DNA of 41,779 nucleotides, taken from positions 1-41,779 of the forward strand of contig UQHH01000019.1 in assembly GCA_900540865.1 (NCBI GenBank). The letters are read 5' to 3'. The notes under the pieces are model-generated. The model saw only the letters and a program-made list of their open reading frames with translations, searched no databases and had not been told where the DNA came from. The translations under genes were made by a program, and so were the position numbers. This stretch comes from an uncultured Oscillospiraceae bacterium (GTDB lineage: Bacteria > Bacillota > Clostridia > Oscillospirales > Acutalibacteraceae). Within the stretch, counting starts at the first letter, position 1; the number at the start of each line of letters is the position of its first letter. Shown piece after piece: positions 32,193-40,204 of this stretch.

Positions 32193-33344
32193 ATGATTTC
32201 GATAACTGAAAAAGAAAAATGCTGCGGGTGCGGCGCATGCGCGGCCGTATGCCCGCAGAGCTGTATTGCTATGAAGAAGGACTGGGAAGGGTTTCTTTAT
32301 CCACAGGCCGATACAATTCGCTGTGTGGACTGCGGCCTGTGCCGCAAGGCCTGCCCTGTTTTACATAAACCTCCGTTATTGGCAATCCAAAAAACATACT
32401 CTGCATTTAACCGAGACGAGGCTGTACGCAGGCAAAGCTCCTCCGGCGGCGTTTTTACAGCGCTCGCGCAGTATATTTTAAGTCAGGGCGGCGCGGTGTT
32501 CGGCGCCGCGTTCGATGCGGAATTCCAGGTGTGCCATATTTGCGTGGACAAGCCTGAGGAGCTTTACAAGCTTCGTACCTCTAAATATATGCAGAGCCGT
32601 ACAAATGGTACATATAGGCAGGCGCTTGATATTTTAAAGGAGAACCGGCCGGTGCTGTATACGGGGACGCCCTGCCAAATTGCGGGGCTGCGTGCTTTTT
32701 TGAAAAAGGATTATGAAAAGCTTTTTACACAAAGCATCATCTGCCACGGCGTGCCCTCCCATAAAATTTGGGATAAGTACCTTGCTTTTGTTAATAAGGG
32801 GGAAGAGGTACGCTCGGTAGAATTTCGCAATAAGGAAAGCGGCTGGAAAAGATACCGTCTTAAAATTGATAAAGACGGCGGCTGCTACCGCGCAACAGCC
32901 CGGGAAGACCCATATCTTCAGGCATTTATTAAAAACCTGAGCCTGCGGCCCTCCTGCGGGGCCTGCGCGTTTAAATCGTATGAGCAGCCCGCGGACATCA
33001 CGCTTGCAGACTATTGGGGCGTTGAACAGCTCGAGCCGGAGCTAGACGACGACAAGGGCCTATCCCTGTTGTTTATCCATAGCGAAAAAGGCAGCCGGTT
33101 GTTTGAGCAGGTGCGGGAAAAACTGGTCTTTCAGCCTGCGGACGCACAGAAGGCGGTGCTATATAATCCATCCCTTTTGAAAGCCTCCGTACCTCATAAA
33201 AAGCGAGGATTTTTCTTTAAAAATCTGGAGAATTATCCGTTCGACGAGCTGGTGGAGAGCTGCCTTAGGCTTTCCACAGCGGAAAAGCTCACACAAAAGG
33301 CCAGGTACAATATACGCAGAATTAAAAACAGGCTGAAACGGTGA
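32193..33344 (+). CDS. FrhB-like Fe-S protein of polysaccharide loci
   Basis: This 383-aa protein has two N-terminal 4Fe-4S motifs, CCGCGACAAVCP (10-21) and CVDCGLCRKACP (about 49-60). They are followed by the coenzyme F420 hydrogenase/dehydrogenase beta-subunit fold (YSAFNRDEAVRRQSSSGGVFTALA, LYTGTPCQIAGLRAFL, ITLADYWGVE). The family is frequent beside polysaccharide pyruvyl transferases in bacteria that do not make F420. Its role there is unknown, with flavin-dependent redox chemistry on a sugar or its substituent proposed from the fold. It starts three bases after the flippase stop. All eight cluster cysteines are present, so it is probably active. Confidence 0.88.
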   Translation: MISITEKEKCCGCGACAAVCPQSCIAMKKDWEGFLYPQADTIRCVDCGLCRKACPVLHKPPLLAIQKTYSAFNRDEAVRRQSSSGGVFTALAQYILSQGGAVFGAAFDAEFQVCHICVDKPEELYKLRTSKYMQSRTNGTYRQALDILKENRPVLYTGTPCQIAGLRAFLKKDYEKLFTQSIICHGVPSHKIWDKYLAFVNKGEEVRSVEFRNKESGWKRYRLKIDKDGGCYRATAREDPYLQAFIKNLSLRPSCGACAFKSYEQPADITLADYWGVEQLEPELDDDKGLSLLFIHSEKGSRLFEQVREKLVFQPADAQKAVLYNPSLLKASVPHKKRGFFFKNLENYPFDELVESCLRLSTAEKLTQKARYNIRRIKNRLKR

Positions 33345-33380
33345 AAGAAATAATACAGTTGTCTTTAGAAAGAAGGAAAA

Positions 33381-34448
33381 ATGAAAAAACAAACGTTGAA
33401 TACCGGCTGCGAAAATTACAACGCCTTGGATTTAGCAAAATTTATTTTTGCTTTTATGATTGTTGCCATCCATATCGCCCCGGAATCCTCCACTGATACG
33501 ACGGTCAAATTTATTCTGCTTCATATTGTTTCACGTGTTGCGGTTCCGTTTTATTTTGCCTGTTCCGGCTTCTTTTTTATAAAAAAACTCAGCTTTTCAA
33601 ATGGAAAAATAACAAACAGCGGCGAAAACAGAAAAAAACTGCTCATATACTGCAAAAGGCTGGCTCTTCTCTATGTCCTCTGGTCAGCTTTATATCTGCT
33701 TTGGCAGATTCCGCAGTGGCACCAGGCGGGGATTTTGACACCTCATATGTTTCTGGATTTTTTTATCAGTTTTTTTCTCGACGGCTCCTACTATCATTTG
33801 TGGTATTTGCTCGCGACATTATTCGCCATACCTGCGCTTTATCTGTTTTTATCCGTCGTCAAATTTAAGTTCCTGGCTGCCGCGGGGATATGCCTTTATT
33901 TGATTGGCGTTTTTTCCTACTCCTACGGGTGGATCGACTTGCCTGCAATTGCGGCTGTTGGCCGGATTGCAGGTTTTATGCGTATATTCGGCATTGCCTT
34001 ATTCAGGGCGTTTCCGTTTGTCGCGGTTGGGATTTTGACAGAGAAATACCATATCCATCTGAGAACGCGCACAAGCGCGCTTTTAGCGCTGCTATGCCTT
34101 GCGCTCTGTGCGGCGGAGGCGTTTTTACTGAAAAGTTTTACGGAAAATCAAACCAATTTTTCGTATCTTTTTTTCACGCTCCCGACGGCATTTTTTGTTT
34201 TTCATACTTTAAAAGGCTGTAAAATAGGGCAAAGAAGAAACATGCCGTACCGAACGTTACGCCAAATGAGCACCTTTATTTATTGTGTGCATCCTTTGGT
34301 TTTAAATTTACTGGGTCTGATATTGGACTGCCAACGGTACAGCATCACGGCTTATTTTATTGTGGCGGTAGGTTCGGCATTGCTTGGGCTTCTTATTATA
34401 AGACTGTCGCGAAAAAAGAGGCTGTCAGGCTTAAAATATTTTTATTGA
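33381..34448 (+). CDS. Acyltransferase-3 membrane protein, second copy
   Basis: This 355-aa membrane O-acyltransferase has about ten spans. The catalytic histidine is H31 in MIVAIHIAP, and RVAVPFYFACSGFFF follows in the second span. A charged cytoplasmic loop (about 72-92) separates the first spans. The ATG at 33381 is preceded by AGAAGGAA. It is only distantly similar to the first copy at 19.7 kb, so the two probably modify different positions. Together with the hexapeptide enzyme they imply a heavily O-acylated polymer. Confidence 0.88.
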   Translation: MKKQTLNTGCENYNALDLAKFIFAFMIVAIHIAPESSTDTTVKFILLHIVSRVAVPFYFACSGFFFIKKLSFSNGKITNSGENRKKLLIYCKRLALLYVLWSALYLLWQIPQWHQAGILTPHMFLDFFISFFLDGSYYHLWYLLATLFAIPALYLFLSVVKFKFLAAAGICLYLIGVFSYSYGWIDLPAIAAVGRIAGFMRIFGIALFRAFPFVAVGILTEKYHIHLRTRTSALLALLCLALCAAEAFLLKSFTENQTNFSYLFFTLPTAFFVFHTLKGCKIGQRRNMPYRTLRQMSTFIYCVHPLVLNLLGLILDCQRYSITAYFIVAVGSALLGLLIIRLSRKKRLSGLKYFY

Positions 34449-34461
34449 ATCAGGGCTGCTT

Positions 34462-35328
34462 ATGAAAAAAAATATATATCATAAAAAAAGAAAGCTCCTC
34501 GTTGCATCAATCATATTGCTGCTGTTTATTTTCTGTGTAATTTTTGTAATTGCCGACCAATGGCATTTAACGGTTGTACGTTATAACGTGGCGACGGAGA
34601 AGCTCAGCCAAAACGTCCGGATTGTCGCATTGACCGACCTGCATAACAGGGAATTTGGGCTGGACAACTGCGATTTGGTGCAAAAGGTGATAGAGCTGAA
34701 GCCCGACCTGATTGCAATGGTTGGGGATATGAACTCCGACAGGGACAGCGACGAGCAGGTAGTAATCCCGCTGATTGAACAGCTCAAGGAAACCGCCCCG
34801 GTCTATTATGTGCTTGGTAACCATGAGCTCAAGCTGGAGGACCCGGATGGTTTTGTAGAAAAGGTAAAGGCGGCAGGCGCCATATACCTGAAAAATGAAA
34901 TGGTAGAAATTCCTGTGGGGGATAAAAAAATAACGGTTGGCGGACTTTGCCATTATCCGTTTTACGACGCGTTTGCCCCTGATTTCGATAACCCGCAGCG
35001 CTATTTTCTTGAAGATTTCAGCAAGCAGGATGGCTATAAGCTGCTTTTGTGCCATTACCCCGAATATTTTATCTGGCGGTTCAGCGAGTACGACATCGAC
35101 CTGATGCTGTCTGGTCATACGCACGGCGGCGTTGTGCGCGTACCGTTTTTCGGCGGGCTTGTAGCCCCGAATCAGGAGGGCCTGTTTCCGGAATATTGCG
35201 ACGGCTTTCATACGAAAAACGGTTCCTCTATTATTATCTCAAAGGGGCTCGGCAGCAATAAATGGTGGATTCCCAGAATCAATAACCCGCCGGAAATTAC
35301 GGTAGTAGATATAGGCCCCAAAAAGTAA
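34462..35328 (+). CDS. Membrane-anchored metallophosphoesterase
   Basis: This is a 288-aa calcineurin-like phosphoesterase with an N-terminal anchor (basic 1-12, hydrophobic 13-32), so the enzyme probably faces outward. The five metal-site motifs are all present: TDLH (D59, H61), GDMNSD (D89), GNHE (N120, H121), LLCHYPEYF and SGHTHGG. It resembles YkuE-type enzymes, which attack phospholipid- or polyprenyl-linked phosphoesters, but the substrate is unknown. As the last gene of the locus it could recycle or remove a lipid phosphate or a phosphate decoration. The ATG at 34462 has only a weak upstream AGGG. Confidence 0.87.
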   Translation: MKKNIYHKKRKLLVASIILLLFIFCVIFVIADQWHLTVVRYNVATEKLSQNVRIVALTDLHNREFGLDNCDLVQKVIELKPDLIAMVGDMNSDRDSDEQVVIPLIEQLKETAPVYYVLGNHELKLEDPDGFVEKVKAAGAIYLKNEMVEIPVGDKKITVGGLCHYPFYDAFAPDFDNPQRYFLEDFSKQDGYKLLLCHYPEYFIWRFSEYDIDLMLSGHTHGGVVRVPFFGGLVAPNQEGLFPEYCDGFHTKNGSSIIISKGLGSNKWWIPRINNPPEITVVDIGPKK

Positions 35329-35356
35329 ATATTTTCTGGATTCAGTCCGATAAATA

Positions 35357-35394
35357 GCAAGGCCCCCGCTCTATTTAGAACAGGGGCTTTGCGC
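35357..35394 (+). terminator. Terminator of the polysaccharide locus
   Basis: GCAAGGCCCC (35357-35366) pairs with GGGGCTTTGC (35383-35392) with one G-T pair. The tail is only moderately T-rich. It lies 28 bases after the phosphoesterase stop. Confidence 0.65.
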
Positions 35395-35496
35395 CTTATT
35401 GCGGATTTAATTTTATTTACTGATTTTTAATTTGTCGTTAAATGGTTCGCTCCGTTACCTTTACTTTTGTAATGATATCCCGCAGCTTATGAATGT

Positions 35497-36183
35497 TTAT
35501 GTAAAAGCTGCATCAGCAAAGCCTACATTATAACCAGAAACAAATAAATCTTTGTTTCCGCATATAATTTTTAACTGCCGCACGCCTGTTACATCGATAT
35601 TGAACTCTTTTGGTAGGGCGGCCCCTTTTACTTCAATCGTTGATAATAATTTATCATCCCCATAAATCCCATAGGTAGCCGCTTGATTGACATCATCTAA
35701 ATTACCAGCCATCCCAGAGAAGCGGGTGTATTTTCCATCCAGGTTGTAATATGCCGTTCCATACTCCTCTGTTGCGCCAATAATAAAGCCACGGGTATAC
35801 TCATGTTTCCCCATCGAAAAAGACTCTGTATCCAGTGAAGAATATTCTTTATAATACATCGTGCTGTAGTAGGCTGTAATCTGTTCCCCTATGTAGGCGT
35901 TATCTTCATTATCCGGCTCGTTTGTACTGCTTTGATTAGTTGTTGATGCGTTTTTCTTTGTTATCAATTCCTTGTTTTCCGAAGACAGCGCATCGTAGTC
36001 TTTTTTTAAATCATTGTACATTTTTTCGTATTCATCCAATGAAACGGACATTTTTTCTCCGTTAACGTTTACTGTTACGACATTTTGATTATTGTTTATA
36101 TTCATTACACTATATGTTCCTATAATTCCAGCAACTAAGCCAAATACGCCAGTTATAACGGCTGTTATGATTTTACTCTTCAT
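35497..36183 (-). CDS. NPCBM-like membrane-anchored protein
   Basis: This 228-aa protein has an N-terminal membrane anchor or uncleaved signal (about 5-27). A short coiled-coil region (about 50-78, YEKMYNDLKKDYDALSSENK) and an Asn/Ser/Thr-rich linker (79-95) follow. The C-terminal beta domain (about 118-225) resembles the NPCBM/NEW2 carbohydrate-binding fold: YTRGFIIG, AYYNLDGKYTRFSGMAG, IYGDDKLL, GVRQLKIIC. It probably displays a sugar-binding module at the surface. Start ATG 36183 has GAGGGGG upstream. The gene is clearly more AT-rich than its neighbours and lies at the 3' side of a tRNA gene, consistent with acquired DNA. No enzymatic function is evident. Confidence 0.75.
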   Translation of the reverse strand: MKSKIITAVITGVFGLVAGIIGTYSVMNINNNQNVVTVNVNGEKMSVSLDEYEKMYNDLKKDYDALSSENKELITKKNASTTNQSSTNEPDNEDNAYIGEQITAYYSTMYYKEYSSLDTESFSMGKHEYTRGFIIGATEEYGTAYYNLDGKYTRFSGMAGNLDDVNQAATYGIYGDDKLLSTIEVKGAALPKEFNIDVTGVRQLKIICGNKDLFVSGYNVGFADAAFT

Positions 36184-36225
36184 TACAATACTTCCCCCTC
36201 AAAAAAATTGCTCTTTATTATGATA

Positions 36226-36254
36226 ATAATAACAAATTTTGAAATATAATGCAA
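36226..36254 (-). promoter_or_regulatory. Candidate promoter of the NPCBM-like gene
   Basis: On the minus strand TTGCAT (36249-36254) and TATTAT (36226-36231) are 17 bases apart, about 45 bases before the start codon. The remaining AT-rich gap to the tRNA terminator (36255-36415) shows no gene. Confidence 0.5.
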
Positions 36255-36415
36255 TAAAATGTCAGTAATGCTAGTAAAAGGTTACACTGTTTATAAAAAG
36301 TTACAAAAAATAATATATCTAAATGGCTTTTATTTTTGAGCGCTATAGACCTTCTGCTTTTTGAGAATTTTAAGGAAAAGATGAGCGCAATTTTATCTGA
36401 ATATCGAAATAAAAT

Positions 36416-36452
36416 AAGAAAACCGGCTGTTTATTAAACAGCCGGTTTTCTT
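36416..36452 (-). terminator. Terminator of tRNA-Thr(CGT), symmetrical
   Basis: An 18-bp palindromic arm pair (36416-36433 with 36435-36452) contains a GC core ACCGGCTG/CAGCCGGT and A/T tracts on both ends. It can act in either direction and starts four bases after the tRNA 3' end. Confidence 0.85.
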
Positions 36453-36456
36453 AAAA

Positions 36457-36532
36457 TGGAGCTACTGGTCGGACTCGAACCGACGACCTGCGCATTACGA
36501 ATGCGCTGCTCTACCAACTGAGCCACAGTAGC
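36457..36532 (-). tRNA. tRNA-Thr (anticodon CGT)
   Basis: The minus strand forms acceptor GCTACTG/CAGTAGC, D arm GGCTCAGTTGGTAGAGC, anticodon stem GCGCA/TGCGC with loop TTCGTAA (anticodon CGT), T arm GGTTCGAGTCC and an encoded CCA. It is a different isoacceptor from the Thr(GGT) gene at 1.7 kb. Confidence 0.96.
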
Positions 36533-36551
36533 AAATTTCAACCGCCATAAT

Positions 36552-36580
36552 ATTATAGCAGTCCGGTTTCCTTTCGTCAA
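36552..36580 (-). promoter_or_regulatory. Promoter of tRNA-Thr(CGT)
   Basis: On the minus strand TTGACG (36575-36580) lies 17 bases from a consensus TATAAT (36552-36557), about 20 bases before the tRNA 5' end. Confidence 0.85.
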
Positions 36581-36812
36581 GAGTGAAAACTCTTTTTTTC
36601 GATTATTCCTGAAAACGTCCGCCGGAAAGACTATATTGCTTTTCTTTCATTTTTCAGGCGCTATGCTTCGCACCGCCGGCATTTTTTCAGCACCTTATCC
36701 ACGATAGAAAAAGTGCGTGATAGCTCTTCACACAATGACATAAATTCACCAGCAAGTAATTATAATAAACTCAGCGGGCAATATTAATAATGCCGTTGGG
36801 GGTCTTAAAAGG
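36581..36812 (+). promoter_or_regulatory. Spacer with possible XRE promoter and dyad
   Basis: No gene is seen between tRNA-Thr and the XRE gene. A TATAAT at 36761-36766 lacks a convincing -35 box. An imperfect dyad (GCAATATTAATAATGC) begins near 36779, at the expected transcript start, and could be an autoregulatory operator. Confidence 0.35.
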
Positions 36813-37250
36813 ATGAGTAATAAGTCGAAAAAGATGTTGCCGGAGCTTTTAAAACGCTACAGAGAGAATTGCGGCCTTTCTCAGGGGCAGGTAGCTACGG
36901 CGCTGAGCGTAGACCGTTCCACATATACCTATTATGAAATCGGAAAGACAACGCCCAGCATCAATACCATGATGAAGCTGATTAAAATTTTATGCATCCC
37001 TTACCGGGAATTTTTGGAGTGTGTAAACGACGGAGAGCTTCCAAAGGAATTTTTGGCGTTGAGCGACTTTGTAACCGGCAAACCGAAGGAACGTTCAGGA
37101 AAAAAAATGACCGTGTCTGAGAAAGAAAAAATTTATGAGCTTGCAGACGATGAACAGCAGCTGATTATCGATTACCGTATGCTGTCCAGAAGCGAGCAAA
37201 GGGAGCTTTTGGTAAGGCTGGCAAACAGGCTGCGGGACCAGCAGTCCTAA
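36813..37250 (+). CDS. XRE-family helix-turn-helix regulator
   Basis: This is a 145-aa DNA-binding protein. The XRE domain covers residues about 8-65 (LLKRYRENCGLSQGQVATAL, then STYTYYEIGKTTPS). After a charged linker (about 85-105) the C-terminal part contains LADDEQQLIIDYRML and LSRSEQRELLVRLANRL. These resemble the repeated short motifs of the two XRE proteins at 0.7-1.5 kb. The ATG at 36813 is preceded by TTGGGGGT. It stands alone before rpsO, with its own base composition matching the core genome. Its target is unknown. Confidence 0.85.
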   Translation: MSNKSKKMLPELLKRYRENCGLSQGQVATALSVDRSTYTYYEIGKTTPSINTMMKLIKILCIPYREFLECVNDGELPKEFLALSDFVTGKPKERSGKKMTVSEKEKIYELADDEQQLIIDYRMLSRSEQRELLVRLANRLRDQQS

Positions 37251-37286
37251 TAAAATGGACAAACATAGAAAAACCGGGGAAAATAC

Positions 37287-37315
37287 TTTACTTTAGAAGC
37301 AGGGTGTGTTATAAT
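37287..37315 (+). promoter_or_regulatory. Promoter of rpsO
   Basis: TTTACT (37287-37292) and consensus TATAAT (37310-37315) are 17 bases apart, giving a leader of about 115 bases before rpsO. Confidence 0.75.
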
Positions 37316-37320
37316 TCTTT

Positions 37321-37436
37321 GGTGCAATGCCCCTTTCACGGATATTGGAGTAAGCCTTTATAAGGATATTCACCTTCCTTTATCTGAGATTGCGGAATTT
37401 CCGGCAGGGCAAATAATAAAAAGGTGGAATTAGGTT
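37321..37436 (+). promoter_or_regulatory. rpsO leader, possible S15 autoregulatory RNA
   Basis: The leader is long enough to fold. TGCCC (37328-37332) can pair with GGGCA (37407-37411) around internal stems including CGGAATTTCCG (about 37392-37402). S15 represses its own mRNA in several bacteria using unrelated leader structures. This one matches no model I can recall, so the assignment is a guess from position. Confidence 0.3.
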
Positions 37437-37700
37437 ATGTTAAAAGAAGAAAAGAACGCAATTATGCAGGAGTATGCCCTTCATGAGGGCGACACAGGTT
37501 CTCCCGAGGTTCAGATTGCCCTTCTCACCAAGAGAATCAACGACCTGACCGAGCACCTGAAGGTTCACAAGAAGGACCATCATTCCCGCAGAGGCCTGCT
37601 GAAAATGGTTGGACAGAGAAGAAGCCTGCTCAACTACCTGATTAAGAGCGATATTGAAAGATACCGTTCTATTATCGCAAGGCTCGGCATCCGTAAATAA
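37437..37700 (+). CDS. rpsO: 30S ribosomal protein S15
   Basis: This primary 16S rRNA-binding protein of the small subunit platform is 87 aa, the standard length. The sequence EYALHEGDTGSPEVQIALLT, then HKKDHHSRRGLLKMVGQRR, is diagnostic. The ATG at 37437 has AAGGTGG ten bases upstream. A hairpin separates it from pnp, the usual downstream neighbour in bacteria. Confidence 0.98.
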   Translation: MLKEEKNAIMQEYALHEGDTGSPEVQIALLTKRINDLTEHLKVHKKDHHSRRGLLKMVGQRRSLLNYLIKSDIERYRSIIARLGIRK

Positions 37701-37712
37701 TTGCAGGATTCG

Positions 37713-37750
37713 GGGCAGGCGGCTTTTGCCGTCTGCCCTGTTAGTCATTT
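37713..37750 (+). terminator. Terminator between rpsO and pnp
   Basis: GGGCAGGCGGC (37713-37723) pairs with GCCGTCTGCCC (37728-37738) with one G-T pair. The T-rich stretch begins several bases later (ATTTTTTG near 37748), so termination is probably partial and some transcripts read into pnp. Confidence 0.65.
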
Positions 37751-37778
37751 TTTGTAATTTTACAGGCGGCTGTAATCG

Positions 37779-37849
37779 GTTTAGCAGTGAAACGGATATT
37801 TACTTGTTTTATGACGAGAACGGCATAAATATCGGTTTTATTGCTAAGC
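37779..37849 (+). promoter_or_regulatory. Long hairpin in pnp leader (RNase III-like)
   Basis: Bases 37781-37802 pair with 37826-37847 over 22 positions, with only two G-T wobbles and one mismatch. The apex forms a second six-pair stem (37803-37808 with 37813-37818) beyond a seven-base bulge. A duplex this long in a pnp leader matches the arrangement in E. coli, where RNase III cuts the stem and PNPase then represses its own mRNA. The start codon is 50 bases downstream. Confidence 0.7.
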
Positions 37850-37898
37850 GGTGCGTCTCCTGTGAAAATAAATATTTATTCTTTCAGGAGGTACTTTC

Positions 37899-40103
37899 AT
37901 GTTTGAAAACTACAAGGTTTTTGAAACCGATTTTGCCGGCCGCCCGCTCGTGGTGGAAACAGGCAAAATCGCCCAGCTCGCAAACGGCGCGTGCTTTGTC
38001 CGCTATGGCGACACCGTCGTAAACGTCGCGGTAGCCGCGTCGGAAAAACCGCGCGACGGCATTGACTTTTTCCCGCTTTCCGTCGATTTTGAGGAAAAGC
38101 TCTACGCGGTAGGCAAAATTCCCGGTTCGTTCCTAAAGAGGGAAGGCCGCCCGTCCGAGAAGGCGGTTCTGGTATCGCGCGTGATTGACCGCCCGATTCG
38201 TCCGCTGTTCCCGAAGGACATGCGCAACGACGTTTCCGTCGTCTGCACCGTCATGTCTGTCGACCCGGACTGCTCGCCTGAGATTGCCGCGATGGTTGGT
38301 ACAAGCATTGCGCTTACCATCTCCGACATTCCGTGGAACGGCCCGATTTCCGGCGTTTCTGTCGGCTATGTGGACGGCGAGTTTATTATCAACCCCAACG
38401 AAAAGCAGCGCGAGGCTTCCAAAATGGCTGTAACGGTCGCTTCCACCGACAGCCGCATCGCTATGATTGAGGCTGGCGCCGATATTGTAAGCGACGATGT
38501 GATGTACAACGGCATTATGGCCGGCCATGAGGCAAACCAGAAAATCATCGAGTTTATCAAGAGCATCCAGGCGGAAATCGGCAAGGAGAAATTCTCTTAC
38601 CCGAGCAACGAGCCGGACGAGGAAATGCTCGAGGCGGTCAAGGCGTTTGCAATTGAGGACGTAAAGCTTGCGCTCGACACCGACGACAAGAAGGTGCGCG
38701 ACGAGCGTTTAAGACCCGTATATGATAAGGTTCACGAAAAGTTTGACGAGATATATCCCGACCAGGAAGCAAAAATCGACGAGTGCCTGTACAAGACGCA
38801 GAAATTCGTCGTGCGCCGCTGGCTGCTCGACGAGCAGAAGCGCGTCGACGGCAGGGGTATGAACGACCTTCGCCCGCTCGCTTCTGAGGTCGGCCTCCTT
38901 CCGAGGGTACACGGCTCCGGCCTGTTTACGAGGGGGCAGACGCAGGTGCTCACCGCCGCGACACTCGGCCCGGTCAGCGACCAGCAGATGCTCGATGGTA
39001 TCGACAGCGAAGAATTCAAGCGCTATATGCATCACTATAATTTCCCCTCCTATTCGGTCGGCGAAACGCGTCCGAGCAGAGGCCCGGGCCGCCGCGAAAT
39101 TGGCCACGGCGCGCTTGCGGAAAGGGCGCTTGTCCCGGTTATCCCTCCGGTTGAGGAATTCCCGTATGCGCTAAGGCTCGTTTCCGAGGTCGTTTCCTCC
39201 AATGGCTCGACCTCCCAGGGCTCCATCTGCGGCTCCACGCTCGCGCTGATGGACGCCGGCGTCCCGATTAAGGCGCCTGTCGCCGGTATTTCCTGCGGCC
39301 TGATTACAGAAGGCGACCGCTGGATGACGATGGTCGATATTCAGGGCCTTGAGGATTTCTTCGGCGATATGGACTTTAAGGTAGCCGGTACGCACGAGGG
39401 AATTACCGCAATCCAAATGGATTTGAAAATCAGCGGCCTGACCCCTGAAATGGTCAAGGAAGCGCTTGAAAAGACGCATAAGGCGAGAATCTACATTCTC
39501 GACGAAATCATGCTTAAGGCGATTCCCGAGCCGCGCAAGGAGCTTTCTCCCTACGCGCCCAAGATGATGACGACGACGATTCCGGTCGACAAAATCAGCG
39601 AGGTTATCGGAAAGAGCGGAAAGGTCATCAAGGAAATTCAGGCGACCTGTGAGGTTAAAATCGATATTGAAGAGGACGGCCATGTATTTATCAGCGGCCT
39701 TGACGTAGAAAACTGCAAGAGGGCGCTTTCGATTGTCGATACCATCGCAAAAGACCCGCAGCCCGGCGAAATTTTCAAGGGCAAGGTTACAAGGCTGATG
39801 GACTTCGGCGCGTTTGTTGAAATCGCGCCCGGCAAGGAAGGGCTCGTCCATATCTCCCAGCTCGACGTCAAGCGCACCGAAAAGGTCACGGACGTCGTCA
39901 ATGTGGACGATATTATTCTCGTAAAGGTTCTCGAAATCGACGAGAAGGGCAGACTCAACCTTTCCAGAAGAGAAGCACTCATTGAAGTAGAGGGCTTAAA
40001 GCCCGAAAATGAGCTTCCGCCCAGGCGTCCGCACGCTCCTTCGGGAGACAGGGACAGAAGAGGCGGAAGGGGCGGCTATAACGGCGGCCACCGGAATTAT
40101 TGA
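37899..40103 (+). CDS. pnp: Polynucleotide phosphorylase
   Basis: This is the phosphate-dependent 3'-5' exoribonuclease, 734 aa, acting in mRNA turnover as a homotrimer. Domains in order: first RNase PH fold (about 10-145), a helical linker (about 150-300), the catalytic second RNase PH fold (about 310-545, with FPSYSVGETRPSRGPGRREIGHG and the GDMDFKVAGT metal-site segment), KH (about 560-615, VIGKSGKVIKEI) and S1 (about 625-695, GKVTRLMDFGAFVEI). A Gly/Arg-rich tail ends the protein. The ATG at 37899 has CAGGAGGT upstream. Strong codon bias indicates high expression. Confidence 0.98.
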   Translation: MFENYKVFETDFAGRPLVVETGKIAQLANGACFVRYGDTVVNVAVAASEKPRDGIDFFPLSVDFEEKLYAVGKIPGSFLKREGRPSEKAVLVSRVIDRPIRPLFPKDMRNDVSVVCTVMSVDPDCSPEIAAMVGTSIALTISDIPWNGPISGVSVGYVDGEFIINPNEKQREASKMAVTVASTDSRIAMIEAGADIVSDDVMYNGIMAGHEANQKIIEFIKSIQAEIGKEKFSYPSNEPDEEMLEAVKAFAIEDVKLALDTDDKKVRDERLRPVYDKVHEKFDEIYPDQEAKIDECLYKTQKFVVRRWLLDEQKRVDGRGMNDLRPLASEVGLLPRVHGSGLFTRGQTQVLTAATLGPVSDQQMLDGIDSEEFKRYMHHYNFPSYSVGETRPSRGPGRREIGHGALAERALVPVIPPVEEFPYALRLVSEVVSSNGSTSQGSICGSTLALMDAGVPIKAPVAGISCGLITEGDRWMTMVDIQGLEDFFGDMDFKVAGTHEGITAIQMDLKISGLTPEMVKEALEKTHKARIYILDEIMLKAIPEPRKELSPYAPKMMTTTIPVDKISEVIGKSGKVIKEIQATCEVKIDIEEDGHVFISGLDVENCKRALSIVDTIAKDPQPGEIFKGKVTRLMDFGAFVEIAPGKEGLVHISQLDVKRTEKVTDVVNVDDIILVKVLEIDEKGRLNLSRREALIEVEGLKPENELPPRRPHAPSGDRDRRGGRGGYNGGHRNY

Positions 40104-40141
40104 TTCCATCTAAGCCTGTTCAATATTTATAATTTGCGAGC

Positions 40142-40177
40142 AACAGCCGCAGCCTAAAAAGGGCTGCGGCTGTTTTT
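40142..40177 (+). terminator. pnp terminator
   Basis: AACAGCCGCAGCC (40142-40154) pairs with GGCTGCGGCTGTT (40162-40174), followed by TTT. It lies 38 bases after the pnp stop. Confidence 0.92.
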
Positions 40178-40204
40178 ATGAAGCAATCGATACCGCAAAC
40201 CAGT

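Noticed and set aside
36416..36594. A CRISPR-like or repeat-array reading of the palindromes around tRNA-Thr
   Set aside because: These are one symmetrical terminator and one small hairpin (AGAGTGAAAACTCT) overlapping the tRNA promoter. There are no regularly spaced repeats.
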